Assembly (NCBI RefSeq): GCF_000283155.1
Contig: NW_004454179.1
Location: 9,869,220-9,933,219, forward strand
Source: Ceratotherium simum simum
Lineage: Eukaryota > Chordata > Mammalia > Perissodactyla > Rhinocerotidae
Direction: 5' to 3'
DNA: 64,000 nucleotides
The notes under the pieces were generated by a model, which made no database searches, was not told the DNA's origin, and saw only the letters and a program-made list of their open reading frames with translations. Position numbers and translations under genes: made by a program. Positions 30,301-45,300 of this stretch are shown here, piece by piece. Position 1 is the stretch's first letter. Each line of letters opens with the position of its first letter.

Positions 30301-33300
30301 TTAAAATTCCTCCCGGGCACCCTATTCTTTGGATAGAGTAGTGGTGTTTGAGGTCTTTCCCAATGTTGCCCTTGCCTGTTTCTCTGGCCTCATCTCCTGC
30401 TATGACCCACCTTTCATTTGATACCTTAGCGATGCTTAACTACTTTTTACTTCTGTATATGTTGCTCAATTTTGGACTTCTATGCCTTTGTATATGCTTT
30501 TATCTCTCTTAGAATGGACTTTTGCTGCTCCTCCATGTGTAAGTTATCATCCTCCAAAACCCTATTCAGACATCACCTCTTCCAGGAAGCCTTCCCTTAA
30601 GCTCAGAGATAGAACTGATCACTCTTTTTACTCCATGCTCCGTCTTCCAGTCACTTCTTTTGTTGAACTTGTTCTATGATTCAGTTTATTTGCTTACATG
30701 TCTATGAACTCTTGGAGGACAAAGACTTTGTCTCATTTAATTGTGTGCCCTACTCGTTGCCTGGCCCCCAGCTGGTATCACAATATATTTGTTCAATATT
30801 TGTTAATATGTTTAACTGGCACGCAAGGAGAGAATAGATAAAGGAATAGACCAGTGTTTGTGGGGGAGCATAGAACCAAGATCAGAGTTTTGTAGGGGTG
30901 AGGGATGTATACAATGATTAGGGAATTATATTATTACATTTGTCCTAAGAGTTGTTCAACAAGGTCCAGAACGTTATAGAACATGGTCAGAGACCATTAA
31001 ACCACGGGCACAATTCTGAAGGTCAGGATCAGAGACCTACAGGCCAAGGTCAAAGGCCTATTAGCCAAGATCAGGGGCCCGTAAGCCAAGGTCAGAGGGT
31101 TATCGGAAAAAGGTATATGGTTGAGGGCCAAGGGCTTATAGACCAATGTCAGAGAAAGCTGGATCTCTGATTGCTCACTGTCTCAAGGTGTTGGTGAAAT
31201 CCTCGAGCTGGATCTCCTGCTCCCCACCCTGCAGGACCTTCTTTACATCTGAAACCCGCTCCTTCCTCAGACGCAGCCTCAGTAGGGTCTTATTGTAGCC
31301 CTGGAAGGAGAAAGGAAACAGGCAGCAGTTCCCACAGTCTCCTCATCATCCCTTGCTTCCACCGCCACCCACGGGGTGCCAGGCATCCAAGGATAAGTTG
31401 AAGGCACACAAGGGCACAGGCCTCTATACCAGTCAGGAACAGACCAGGGCACAGAGCCTTGGACCTGGGCCCTGATGCAGATGTACAGCTCAAGGATACT
31501 GATTAGTCACCTGTTTCAGGAGGTCGGAAAGCTGCAGCTCATCCTTCTGTCTGGCCAACTCCTCCTTGACCTCTGAGTATGTGTCATTGATGATGGCCAG
31601 GAACATGTTCTGGAGGATAAAGCAGGGACCTGGGTGCTTACCCCCAGACCCACTAGCAGCGTGGAGCCTACTGACCCTATTAATGTCCCAGACACATGTT
31701 CTAAAGCGGCCAGTGCTTTCAACCCCAGCTCTGCAGCTCGCTAACCCCCACATCTCAGGGTCCCCAGGGCCCAGCCTTTCAGCACAATCCTGTTAGGAAT
31801 GGGTTATGCTACCTCATCAACCTGGTGTCCTCACTCAGTTGCTGCAGTAACCTGACCACAAAGATACCGCAATGTATGCCACAGATCTCCTTCATGTAGG
31901 GGCCCAGCAATCACTGAAGCCAGAAACTTTTCAAGGTGAGAGTATAATTGTGCTTTCTTTACCATCTGTCTTTCATCCCTGTCTGTAACCGCATCCATTG
32001 AGCAAATAAGGAAACCTGCTGGCTTTGTTAATAAAAATCAAACCCAATCTTTCATGGTTGGCAAGGAGAGAGAAAATACAAAGCAGTGGTAGTAGAAACA
32101 GCCAGGGATCCCCAGAGGAAGGGGAGTCTTGGAGAACAAGTGCAGAAGCTTCCAGGTGCAGCTACTTGTCCTCATGGGGCACTTTTCTCTCCCTTTCCAT
32201 CCTCGGAGGATAGGGGTTGATTTTAGTGAGGGAGCCTACAGATTCCCCTATACTCTGCAAACTGCCCAACTGTGCTGACCACACTGACCACATTAGCCAG
32301 CTCTCAGAAGATCCAGAAGCACCCTCCGTGACTCTCCATCCTTGATTTGAGAAACCCATCATAATCTAGAACATGGTGGAGAGGTGGGCATCAAAACCCC
32401 ACCCTGCAGGCCCTCCAAATCTCCATCCCTCAGGTTCCTCAATTTCCACCCCACAGAGGGAAGCTCACCAGGAGCACGAAGAAGACGAAGAAGACATAAG
32501 TGACAAAGTAGGTAGGTCCCAGGATGCGGTTGGCATTGTCGATAGCATTGTAGTCAAAGTCTCCAAGGATGATCCGGAACTGAGTGAAACTGAGAGACCA
32601 GGGTCTGGCTTCGCCCAAAGCCTAACCATAACCCTGACCCCAATCCACACCCCCACCCCACTTTCCTAACTACCGCTCTTCAGTGAAGTCAGGCAGACCC
32701 CTCACTGCACCTTCAACTCAATCTGATACAGAGTGAAGTGCACAGATACTTGAACACACACACCAGGGCTTCAGGAGACTCTCACACCAACGCTTTAAGC
32801 ACAGACATGCACGCACGCATATGCCCAACTTCCCTAAGGATACATACACCCATGGAGCTGGAGGGTGAGGGGCCAGGGAGGAGTGAAGGGGGCAGGACAC
32901 ACACATGCACTTGATGAAAGTGCTAAAGTTTTCCACTTGGGTCCCGAAAAGCAGGTAGCCGAGCTGAGCGTAGGCAAAAAAGATGACGAAGAACATGATG
33001 GCAAAGCCCAGGATGTCCTTGGCACAGCGGGCCAGTGTGGAGGAGAGCTGGGTCATGGTTTTGTTGAAGCTGATGTACTTGAATATCTGGAAGGGCCATG
33101 TTGAAACAAGTGATGAAGTAAGAAAAAAGAAAAGCTTTGAACAGTCCACTCCAGGGGCCTATGGAGGCCACAGGAGTTGCCAGACCAGACAAGGAAAACG
33201 AGACAAGTGAGGAAGAGAGACTGAGTGCCCTGAGGTGGAGCTGGGGGTGAGGAGTCCCAGAGTACCTTGATCCAGGCAAAGAAGAGGTTGACGGCGTTCA

Positions 33301-36300
33301 TATTGTTGTACTGTGTCTGCCAGAAGGCAAGGAACTCAAAGTCAGCATATATGTCAGGTTGCTGCAGGAGCTTCCCCATCAGCCGATTCACCTCTAAAGT
33401 TCGGAATATGTGGAAGCCCACAGCCACAATGGAGAGCTGTCAACACAGGGGTGTCAGAGAAGTCAAGGGGATCTCATGGGAAGTTCAACAATGAGGTCCC
33501 AGGGGAGAGCTGGGGTAGGTAAGACAAGTGAGAAAAATATCCTTCCCTGCTGAGTTGTTGACTATCTCACGTTCAAATGAAACTGGATAGGATGTTTGGG
33601 GAACGTCTTAAAGCCCAAGAGAGGGCTTTGAAGTGGTAAATATGTAGGTTGTGAAGGACTATAGAGAACTGGAGCCAAGTCATTTTCTTTCCCCCACCAC
33701 TTCCCAGCCTTGGTCAGGAAATTAATGTGTCCTGTTAATAGGAAGGAGATGAAGATGAAGAGGCAGAATATTTTAGAAGAGAAGAGAAAAGGCAAGAATT
33801 TCAAGGGGACGGGTCATAAAGGCATGAGACAGAGAGGAACAGAATATCAAGTACATAAGGAAAAGAGCAGAGCCTGGATTACAGGCCAGAGGGAGAGGGG
33901 ATCTGGGAGACAGTGTTTTCCCACAGCTTCCCTATGTTTCCCAGGGGAACATAGCCTCTTGCTTAGGGAGCAAATTACACAGTAATTTGACCAGAAGTCA
34001 TAAGGAGGACTTGGGACTCCAGAAGGAAGAACTTGGAGCACCTATCAGGATGGATCACCCTCCTCCTCCCAAAATGTCCCAAGTCCAAGATATCTGTCCC
34101 TCACCAAGATGACTACGAGGTCCAGAATGTTCCAGATGCCGCTAAGGTAGTGAAGCCGGTGGATGTAGAGCTCCAGGATCTCCTCCACCACATAGTAGAA
34201 GATGAAGATGCAGAAGATGATCTCACAGCCAATGATAAAGAAGTCCCAGTTGCTGACATATCGGATCAACTTAACCGTGCGGATTTGCCAGGATGGGATG
34301 GCACCTCCTGTAGCTGGAAACTCCACCACCAGTCTGTGGGAGGAGGGGGAGATGTCTGGTGGGGTTGGGCTGGAACAGTTCCTCCCTTTCCCTCCCCTCT
34401 CCACCCCTGCCATAGGGCACAAGTTTAGGGAAGGGTCTCAAGCAGAGGAGAAGGGGCTGGCCTGGTGGCAAAGTGGTTAAGTTTGTGCTCTGCTTCGGCA
34501 GCTCAGGGTTCGCAGGTTTGGATCCCGGGCACGGACCTAAGCACCACTTATCAAGCCATGCTATGGCAGGCATCCCACATATAAAAGTAGAGGAAGATGG
34601 ACACGGATGTTAGCCCAGGGCCAATCTTCCTCAGCAAAAAAAAAAAAAAAAAGAATTGATCAAGCAGAGGAGAAGGGAACCAGGAACCATGGATGGAGGG
34701 ATGCAGTAAGGAAAGGAGACCTACCTCAAAACACAGAAAAGATTGATGTTGGCATTGTAGACTGAAAAGTCAATGAAGACCACCCGAGTGCCCCTGTCTA
34801 GCCACAGGCCCTCCTGAAGGTCCTGGAGTGCCTCTGCACTGGCCTGTCGGGATCCTGGAAGGTCCAGGTAGTAGCCACCTCCACTGTAGCTTGTGAGCCG
34901 GCCCCAGTGAGAGGAGCCCCTCAGCTCATCCTGTGAGTGGTATGTCCACCTGCCACGGAAGAAGTCATTTGAACAGAGAGGTCTGAGCCAACCCAAAAGC
35001 TGATCTCCCAAGGCAATGGCAACACTTTATGATTGTCTGGGCTTTACAGTTTCACATATATTATCTATACCTATCACATACAGTATATATTTCACATATA
35101 TTATCTTGTTTGATACTACCAACTGTTTGAGAAGGGAGGTTAAATATTATCCACATTTTGCAGATGAGGAAACTAAGACTCAGATGTCTGAGATAATCCA
35201 GCTAGTTAGTGGCAGAACTGAAACTCAAATGTAAATATCCTAATTGTTCACGATGTCACCCAAGACTATGGATGAGAAACCAAAGCCCCACTTTTGACCC
35301 CAGTCTGAGTAGTCCCGATGAGGGAAGCACCTGGCCCACACAATCCAGAAGAGACCCTTTCTGCTCTTGTGGTTGTGCACCTAGCTGCTAAACCCCTTGA
35401 TTCTCTGTTCTGTCCACATACTCTCCTCCCTAGACCCTTATTTCCTTCCCCTTCTTTCCTATCCTATCTACCCTCTTTCTCTTTCTTCCCTAACTTCTCA
35501 TCCATCCTCGACCCCTTGCTGCTCCCCAAATCAGTTCCAAGGGTCAGACTCTTCCAACCATGACTCATGTGGCAGCATCAATGCTTCGTCCATTCTCCAT
35601 ACCCCTGAGGGACTTCTGGGCAAGAAAGAATGCTTTCTCTGGCAGGATTATCTCCAGATTGGGCAAATGTGACTATGACCTGTGTGTGGAAACAAGTCCA
35701 GAGGCTATGGCTCTGTACCTTCTGTGTTCCTGAGTGACCCAGACTGAGATTTCCAAACAGTCATAGATAAGACTTGGAGAGATGTCCCCACCCAGCCCCC
35801 TGAGTGCCTCCATGGCTCTTTAAGGCTCAGTGGAAGTGGTTCCTAATCATTGGGATGGTGTCAGGTTCAGAGGGGCAAGCCTTGCGACATTGGTGGGGGG
35901 ACTCACTCACGCTGTGCCATTGAGGGGCCCAAAGGGGAGCTGTTCTTCCTTGTCCGGAGAGTAGACGTCATAGCAGTTCAAAATATCTTCGCGGAAGTCC
36001 TCATGCACCACGCAGGAGTCATTGCGGACCCTCAGTTGCCGCAGTCTCGGAACCCCCAGTAGCAGGTTCTCATAGTAGATGAAGGAGTGGGAGCCGCGAC
36101 CCAGGCTCTGGTTGTTGTACCATTTGGTCCAATACAAACTGTCCAGTAGTGGCCCCTGGGCAAACTGGACCACGAGCTGGGTTGGGCCTGACCCAGCCTC
36201 ATCCTGACCCCTACCCTTAGAATGAGCTTTGCCCTCATTCCCTGACCGCCCCCCCACCCCCAGTTTATCTCCAGTCTATTTCTGTTGGGCTCCTCAGCTG

Positions 36301-39300
36301 ACCCATGAACCTTGACCATATCTTGATCTTGACCTCTTTATTTAAAATACATTTGGAAGTTCAGCCTTAGCTCCAACTCCCAGTACTAGTCTAACTACTG
36401 GCTTGACTCCCTGATCAAAATCCTGATCACTCACCTTCCTCCACTTGAACTCTAGTCTGACCCCTTTGACTCATCTTGATCCTAGACTGACCTGGTCTCT
36501 GGACACGGCCTGATCCACTGTCTGACATCTCTGATCCCTGGCCTGTGGCTTCAGGCCATTGAGAAGGGGAAGGGAGGAATAGAAGAGATCTCATACTCAC
36601 ATTCCAGAAGTCTGCCATGCTGCTGATGGACTGGAAGGAGACTCCGGTGTCTGATGGAGTATGTAAGAAGAGCTCAGACATCACTTTGGTGTAGTAATAG
36701 GCACTGGAGCTTGTCATTCCATAGGTCACTAGAAACCAACCCAAGAGGCTGTGTCCTGTTCACTGTTCCCATCTCCATTCTCCAGAGGACACAGGAAAGC
36801 ACATTGCCCTGGGGCCAGAGGTACTATCTAGATGGGATCCCATTAGACCTACCCCCTAGAGTTTGCTGGGGAGGCTGATGGTGGCACTGGGGAAACCAGA
36901 GGATGCATTATGGAAGAGTTCTAGCTACAAGGTCTCCTCCTCTCCTCCTGACACCTCAGAATGACTGAACTCTACCCAGTAATTGTCTCTTGACATTCTC
37001 GTTCTGAAAATCCACTTTCCTCTTCCTGAATCAGCTTAACTTCCTAGTTTTTACTCCCCAGAGCCAAGAAATTCCTGCCTTGTGCATCAGGTAGTGCTTC
37101 CTTTTATTTGTCCTATATTTATGCCTCTGGGAAAACGCCTCCAAAGAGTACTCCAAGGCCCTGGCCAAACACTTTGTAATGGAGATGTGATGTCTTGGAC
37201 CCTAAAATCAGTGACTCTGCAGCCATGGGAGTAAGAGGTAAGGGTGGCATCTCTGGCCTTGGTGCATCCTGATGGGCACCATTGTCTCCTGAGAGGGACT
37301 CAGAGCATCCCCAGATCAAAAAAGACCTGGCCTTTGCCTTGAAGAACTGGATCTCCCTCAACCACTCTAACATACACATCTAGTCTAAAGTAGGGCTGTC
37401 AAGGGAAGCTATACGTTTTCTAGTTAAAAGGCAGAATTTGAAGAGTATAAGCCATTTATTTTATAGATTGTCCCTCAATTCAGATTTGCCTGATGTTTCC
37501 TTGTTTTAAATTCAGGTTATGCATTTTGGTGAGGAATACCAAAGAAGTGATGTATGTCCATTTCAGGGCATGCTAGCAGGAGGCACATATTGTCTAATTG
37601 CATCATTACTCGTGATGTTAACTCAGATCCCTTGTTAAGGTGGTGTTTTCCAGCTTTCTTCAATGTAAAATTATTATTTTTCTCTTTGTAATTAATACGT
37701 ATATTGTGGGGAGATACTTTGAAGCTATGTAAACATCCTGTTACTCATCAATCTTTCACCTACTAGTTTTAGCATCCATTGATGACTTTTTGCCTATAAT
37801 TATTACTATTATGGTTATCAAATGGTGATTTTTCTCATTCCATTCTTTCTTCTGCATTTATTAGTTGGCATTCTCTTCAGCAAGAGCTCTCCTTTTTTTC
37901 TCATTTATTTATTAATTTATGTATGTCAGTATGAATTCTTGTTTTTTTTCTATAGGTTATGACTTGTTAATGTTATGATTTATTTTGTTACTCAAAATTT
38001 TAGCCAGGTCATGAAAAACAAAGACAGACTAAAGAATTGTTCCAGATTAAAAGAGACTAAAGAGACATGAAAACTCAGTGCAATATGCGCAGTTAGGATT
38101 GAATCCTGGACTGTAATTTTTTTCTTTTTCTTTTACTATACAGGTTATTAATGGAATAATTGGTGAAATTATAATAAGGTCTGTTTATTAGATGATAGTA
38201 CTGGATCAATGTTTTTAGAAAATACGCATTAGAGGCCGGCCCCGTGGCTTAGCAGTTAAGTGCTTGCGTTCCGATGCTGGCAGCCCGGGTTCGGATCCCG
38301 GGTGCCCACCGACGCACCACTTCTCCGGCCATGCCGAGGCCGCGTCCCACATACAGCAACTAGAAGGATGTGCAGCTATGACATACAACTATCTACTGGG
38401 GCTTTGGGGGAAAAATAAATAAATAAATAAAATTATAAAAAAAAAAAGAAAATACGCATTAAACTATTTAAGAGTAATGGAGAATTATGCCTGCAATTTA
38501 CTCTCCAACAGTAGTGTGTGTGTGGAGAGAGAGAGGGAGAGAGTGATAGAGGAAAATTAAGCATGGTAAAATGTTCATATTTGGGAAACCTGAGTGAAAT
38601 GTATATAAGAATTCTTTGTATTATTCTTGCAACTTTTCTGTAAGTCTGTAATTACATAAAAGTTTTGAGTAGGGGCCAGCCCGGTGGCGTAGTGGTTAAG
38701 TTCGCATGTTCTGCTTCAGCGGCCCGGGGTTCACCAGTTCAGATCCTGGGCACGCACCTACTCACCGCTCATCAAGCCATGCTGAGGCAGTGTCCCACAT
38801 AGAAGAGCTACAACTCTACAACTATGATACACAACTATGTACTGGGGCTTTGGGGAGAAAAAAGAAAAAGAGGAAGATTGGCAACAGATGTTAGCGCAGG
38901 GCCACCCTTCTTCAAAAAACAAACAAACAAATGAAAACAAATTTTAAGTAGGATTTGTCAGCCTCTTGAGAGCAATTCCTTTTAAGAATTTTCCTTTTTC
39001 AGATCTTGGGCCATGTTTTCTTCCACCACCCATCCGGAGAGGGAATGGCTTGGGCTGGACTGGAGTATGTCCATGGTCTTAGAGGAAAGAGGGGCCGATG
39101 AGTAGTCCCATATTAGGCCCAAGCAACATCATACTTTTCCAGGAGAGAAATCAGCAAAGAAGGGAAGCATTATTTACATTTCTCCATCCTACTCTCTTAA
39201 GTCCAAGAAACGACTTTAATTCTCTCTAACTCAAATCTGTGATTACCTGTCCTTAGTATCTGGAGGTCTCAGGCTCAACTTTTCTGGATCTGGAAAACGG

Positions 39301-42300
39301 GCTGGAAATCAAACTTCTAACTGCTGAGAGCCCATCACACAGAACTGATGGCCAGTGAGCAGAACTTTTCCTAATGACAGGCTGACTTCTTCTAAATGGC
39401 CACTAGGTGGAACTCATTGCTATAGCTTTTTCTCTTCTCCAATCTTCCAATTCTAAGTTACTGCCCAGAGTTAACATTGCTCAAACTCGTTGTCAACCCT
39501 TTATGGAGGCATAACATCTCTGATTATTATCCAAGACAGTAAGGACTATGTATTCTGAGAAAAATGGCTTCACCTTCTCAAATGTCTGCTGACACTCAGA
39601 AATTCAATATTCACTGTTCTTTGTAACTTTTTAATTGAAGTACATACATACAGAAAAACCAAGAAGCCACCTTAAAAACCTTCTAAGTTAGGGTCTAAAC
39701 CTGGTTTGGTACCTATTTAATACTTCCTTTCCATCCAAATACCCTCTCTTCCTTCTTAATTTTTACTTTTGTGAATTTTATACTTTGTCTCATGAGATGA
39801 GGGGTGCTTTCTCCCACCATTTTATGAAAATCGACTATTTCTCATATCCCAAATTGACACTTAGTAGGCCATATTATCAGTCTATCAACCTGATTATTCT
39901 TTTTTTTTTAAATAATTTTATTTATTTATTTTTCCCCCAAAGCCCCAGTAGATAGTTGTATGTCATAGCTGCACAGCCTTCCAGTCGCTGCATGTGGGAC
40001 GCAGCCCCAGCATGGCCGGAGAAGCAGCGCGCGGGTGCGCGCCCGGGATCCGAACCCGGGCCGCCAGCAGCGGAGCGCGCGCACTCAACCGCCAAGCCAC
40101 GGGGCCGGCCCTCAACCTGATTATTCTAAAGACACATTTTATATTCATTAAATAAACATTACTCAAAGCCTATTATGTGCAAAACACTTTCCTAGGTGTC
40201 ATTGGTTTCTATTCTCAAAAACTTCTATTGAGGAAGAGATGTCCCAGAATGAACTTATTGTTGTAGAATGAGCACGAGCTTTGGAGCCAGACTGACCAAG
40301 GTTCAAATCCCAGCTCTGCCACTTATAGTATAGACTTGGGCTCTGAGTCTCTGATTTCGCATCTGTTAAGTGGGGAATACAATACCTTTCTTGTGATATT
40401 GTGAAAATTAAAGATGATGTCTTTAGAATGCATTGAACACAGTAGATGCTCAACAAGTAGTCCTAGTCACCCCACTGTATGCTCCTCAAGGGACAGGGAC
40501 TGTGTTTTATTCATTTAGCATAGTGCCTGGTATTTAATAGGTTCTCAGTTGGTTCATTGGGCTGAACCAAAAGTGGAAAGATAAAAAACTGATACAGGGT
40601 AGAATGAAATAAGCGAATCATTTTCAAACTGAGTAGAGTGGTATGACTCCATATTTGACCCATAACAGCAATGTCATCAAAATAGTCAAGGACAACTTCT
40701 ACCTAGTAGATGTTGGAAAGAGGCTGGAATATTCCTTAGTCCAAAGAGGAGAACAACAAGTTTATATAAGCCTTGGGTAAGAGAAACAAAGCTAATCCTT
40801 GGCTTGCCTAAGGAGCAAGCACGGTCAACCAGTAACCCTTACACAGTGTGAGGGCAGAAATGGTGCTGGCAGAACTGAATCTCCCTAACAAGTCATCTAT
40901 CCAGTACATCAGATGGGTATCAGGCTTGGAGGCTGCAGCAGTCTGAATCTAAAAGCAGAGTGGAGGAAACCTGAGATTGCTAGATGGGGTGATGATTCCA
41001 GCTCCTACGTCTCTCTCTCCTTTAATAAGCCCACTGATATGCAAACTTTAGCATGCATCAGAATCACCTGGGAGGCTTGTTACAACACTGTTGTAGGTCT
41101 AGATGAAGCTCAATAATTTGCATTTCTAATGAGTTCACATGTAATGCTGGTGCTACTGGTCTTGGGACCACACTTAATAATTTTATTTATTTATTTATTT
41201 TTCCCCCCATAGCCCCAGTAGATAGTTGTATGTCATAGCTGCACATCCTTCTAGTTGCTGTATGTGGGACGCGGCCTCAGCATGGCCGGAGAAGCGGTGC
41301 ATCGGTGCGCGCCCGGGTCCGAACCCGGGCCGCCAGCAGCGGAGTGCGCGCACTTAACCGCTAAGCCACGGGGCCAGCCCGTGGGACCACACTTAGAACC
41401 ACTGCCTTTATCTGTCGCAATATAATCCTACCTGTCTTGGATAGAGTTGTCAAGAAGGCAGGGGATTTTTCAGCATCTATTTCAGTGATTCTCAAGATTG
41501 GGAGTGGGGAAGAAGGAATAACATCTCTCCCAAGGGGCTCTCAGAACCTCCCTGGGATTGGTAGAGCTTTACAAACTACAAAGACCTCTTAGAGCACCCC
41601 TTCTCACCCCAGGGGAAAATCACTGAATTCATTACCCTCGTGAATCACTGGCACTCATGGAGGGGATCACATTCCTCAGGCGTATTATGGTGGAAGAAGA
41701 TTGAAAATGACTTAGTCTTTCCTGGTGTCTCCCTCCCCTCATTCCATCCTATTAATTTCTTTTCAGGTATTAAGGATCATCATTGGACTTTACTAGGAAG
41801 AACCAGCTTATCTAACTGGAACACCTGGTTCAGAGATTTCTGAATCTGACAGGGACTCAGCCTATCCATTCCACCATCAACTTTCTCCATCTCAGAAAGA
41901 AACAACCAGAGGAGCCATTTATTACCTCAGAACACCTGTTATACGCCCTGTGCTAATTGCTTGATATGCCAGTTTCATTTAGTCTTACAACAACCCTAAG
42001 TGTTCGGTGCTATTATTAGCCCTATTTTCCAGTCTCAGAGAGCTGAAGTAACTTGCCCAAGGTGAACAACTAATGGAACCAGGATTCAAATGCAAATCTG
42101 TTGGCCTCCACAGTAAACTAATTCTGTTCATCTCCAAGGACAGAACTATATCCAAGGGGTAGAAGTTATAGGGGGGAAAACTTAAGCTCCATAAAAGGCA
42201 GACCTTCGTAGTGCTTTCAGTTATGAAATGGACCATTTCACAAACATCCATTTCACTTCTGAGTGTGTCAGCAAAGGACTGCCTGCTGAGGATCACGTGG

Positions 42301-45300
42301 CAGGGATTCCTGCCCTGGCTGGCCTTTTGATTCCTTCCTTTAAGATGCAGTGAAGGAGTGGAATTGCTCTGTGTGTTTCAAAAGGTGACATTAGACCAGA
42401 GAATGGGTGGGAGCTGAAAGGAGTCAGAATTTGAGTTAGTATATCAGATATCAGTATGTCAGTTACTACGTTTTTGATGGAGTGAGGGCCTCATCCCAGG
42501 AAATTTTCAGGCACTGGACGATGACTGCATGAGAATGCAATGAAGGGGATTCAGAGACCAGGTGATGGTTTCACCATCCAAAACAGAATATCTGATTTTT
42601 TTTTTCTCTTAAACAGAAATTAAGTTCTCCTACACATACTATATCATGTCTTTTAACCTTGGTCTCAGATCAAATTCACAGTTGCTGAATAATAATAACA
42701 ACCACCATCACTGACACTTATAATTCACCAGGCTTTTCGTACATTGTCTCCCATAATCCTGAAAAAACCTCATCAAGTAGGAAGTACCATCTGCATTTTA
42801 TGCAGATTACTGAGATCCCGAATGTTATTAAGTAACTTGTTCAAAGATCATATAGAAATTGGATTCAAACTCAGGTCTGCCTTACTCCAAAGACCAGGAA
42901 TTTAGCCACCACTCTACATTATACTAATATACCACTCTCCCACTCAAAATCCTTCTGATTAGGGACTCTGACTCTCTTTCCAAAAATTAATCCACACAAT
43001 TAGGATTGTGCAAGTTTATAAGGTGTCTTTATAAGAAAACTCTATTTGAAGAGTTTAATATCTGAGTCAGGAGGTGAATTGCAAAAGCATTTGATAAACT
43101 CAAAAGGCCACCATCTTAAAAGAAGCTTCAAGTTTCTTCATTCTTGTGTAAATAGGTAATTGTATATAAATCTGTATCAAGGATCATACTCTGACATAGA
43201 TGAGTCCCAAAGAAGGCAAAAATCACATGCATAAAAATGTCACCTGGGTTATTTATAATATCAAACAATTGCAAACAACCTAAATATCCTACAGAGAGGC
43301 AATGGTGAAGTAAATTACAATATCATCGATTCATTTAATGGAGTATAATACAGCCATTGAAATGGTAATAAAAACAGAATGCAAAATTGTTTCCATGCTA
43401 TTATCACAATTAAATATTTTTAAAAAATACTAAGTGTGTAAAAACTTGAAGGAAAAATGGACTTTTTTATAAATGTGTAGTATAATAGGTGGATTTTATT
43501 TCTCTTCATTCTCATGGAGTTCAATTAATGCTATAATAATAATAGAATATAAAAATACTAAAATCATTTAAAAAAATCTTTCCACCTATTTGTGTCCAAG
43601 TTACAGGCTGAAATTTCCAGGTGCTGGATGCTGCGCTTGACTTTGTGACCACTTCCCTAAGATCCTCTCTTGGTTAATACCGTGATTTTATTTGAGGTGT
43701 CACACCTCTCCAGATCATCTCACGTATGTTGCTAGAAGCTGAATCCAATCCTGGCTCTAAGACTTGGACAGGAAGCTTAGACCTAAGCTAAACCACAAAT
43801 GACCCACCCGCCCCACAACATTACAAGTTCAGGGAAGAGCATTTAACCCACTTCAGACCAAGGAGTCATGAAGAGAGATTTCTGGAACCTTTTAGGACCT
43901 TCTCTCTCTAGAGGATCCAGCTTTAGGATGAAACTGATTGTGTGCAGCTGGCAGAACTGAATAACAGAAACAGATGGGTCTTCAATGATGTCATTAAGCC
44001 ACTGGATTGATCAGCCCTGAACCCTGCCCTCCTTTGGACTTTCATTACCTAGACAATAAATCCATTATGGTTTAAGTCAGTTTTTCTTGGGTTTTACTTC
44101 ATGGTAACATGGTCTTTAGTTATATGAAAACCATGACATTTTCAAAAAGATTGCATTATTTCTGAGGAAAATGGAGCTAGAAAAGCTTCTGCTACTATCT
44201 GAACATCTCTAGAGGGCAGTAGTGACTTTAGTATATCTGTACCAAAGTCTATATTAATTAAAATACATTATTATCCTATATTAAAGGGGGCTTGCTAGGG
44301 GCCAGCCCAGTGGCGCAAGTGGTTAAGTGCACGCACTCTGCTGCAGCGGCCCAGGGTTCGCCGGTTCGGATCCCGGGCGCGCACCAACGCACGGCTTGTC
44401 TAGCCATGCTGTGGCAGTGTCCCATATAAAAGTGGAGGAAGATGGGCACGGATGTTAGCCCAGGGCCAGTCTTCCTCAGCAAAAAAAAAAAAGAGGAGGA
44501 TTGGCAGATGTTGGCACAAGACTGATCTTCCTCACAAAAAAAAAAAAGGGGGGGGGCTTGCTAACCAAGCCAACTGATGATGATATTCTAGGAACATACT
44601 TACCACTAATTTCTCAAGGCTCTCCAAGCTTTATTTCTGGGTAAAGCCAGATCTCTAGAATATAATGAAAATTTATATATATACACACATACATATATAT
44701 ATGTTTATAAACATATATATGTATATATGCACACACATATATATGTATTTTTGTATGCATAGACACATATATGTATGTATATATGTATGTATACTCACAC
44801 ATATATATCCCTACTCCTAAAAATTGCCCTTATAAAATGAAGATTTAATATGGATTTTAAGGACGGTAGATAAAGAAACAGTCAAAAGAAAAGTAGCTGC
44901 AATTTTTAACATTGCTTTTATCCATTATGATATTCCATGTCTCAAATAAAATCCAACAAAGCCAATTCTTCACAGAGTTAGCCTCTCCTTACTAACTGGT
45001 GTGTTTTTTCTTACTCAGCAATGAGAACTATGTAATCTATTTGTGTTTTCTTCTTTGCTTTGGCTGCCAGGAACCTCAAGCTTTGTTCTCATTGGCAGTA
45101 CTTTTGTTTATCTTAAGTTTTCTGCTACAAGTTATCTTCCTCCCCTATCTTTTCCCACTTCTCTAGCTAAGTTTTCTTTATTATAGTTCGAATTGGCTAT
45201 ATTTTAGTGTATCTGTGCTTTTTAATGTAAGCTAGCTCAGATCCCTTTTAGACATAGGTGGGGCATAAACATATTGTGATAAGAATCATGACTGTAATAA

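Noticed and set aside
30952..31170. Gln-rich repeat protein on the plus strand
   Set aside because: A product of the degenerate 20-base repeat; it is intronic, and there is no ribosome or splice evidence.
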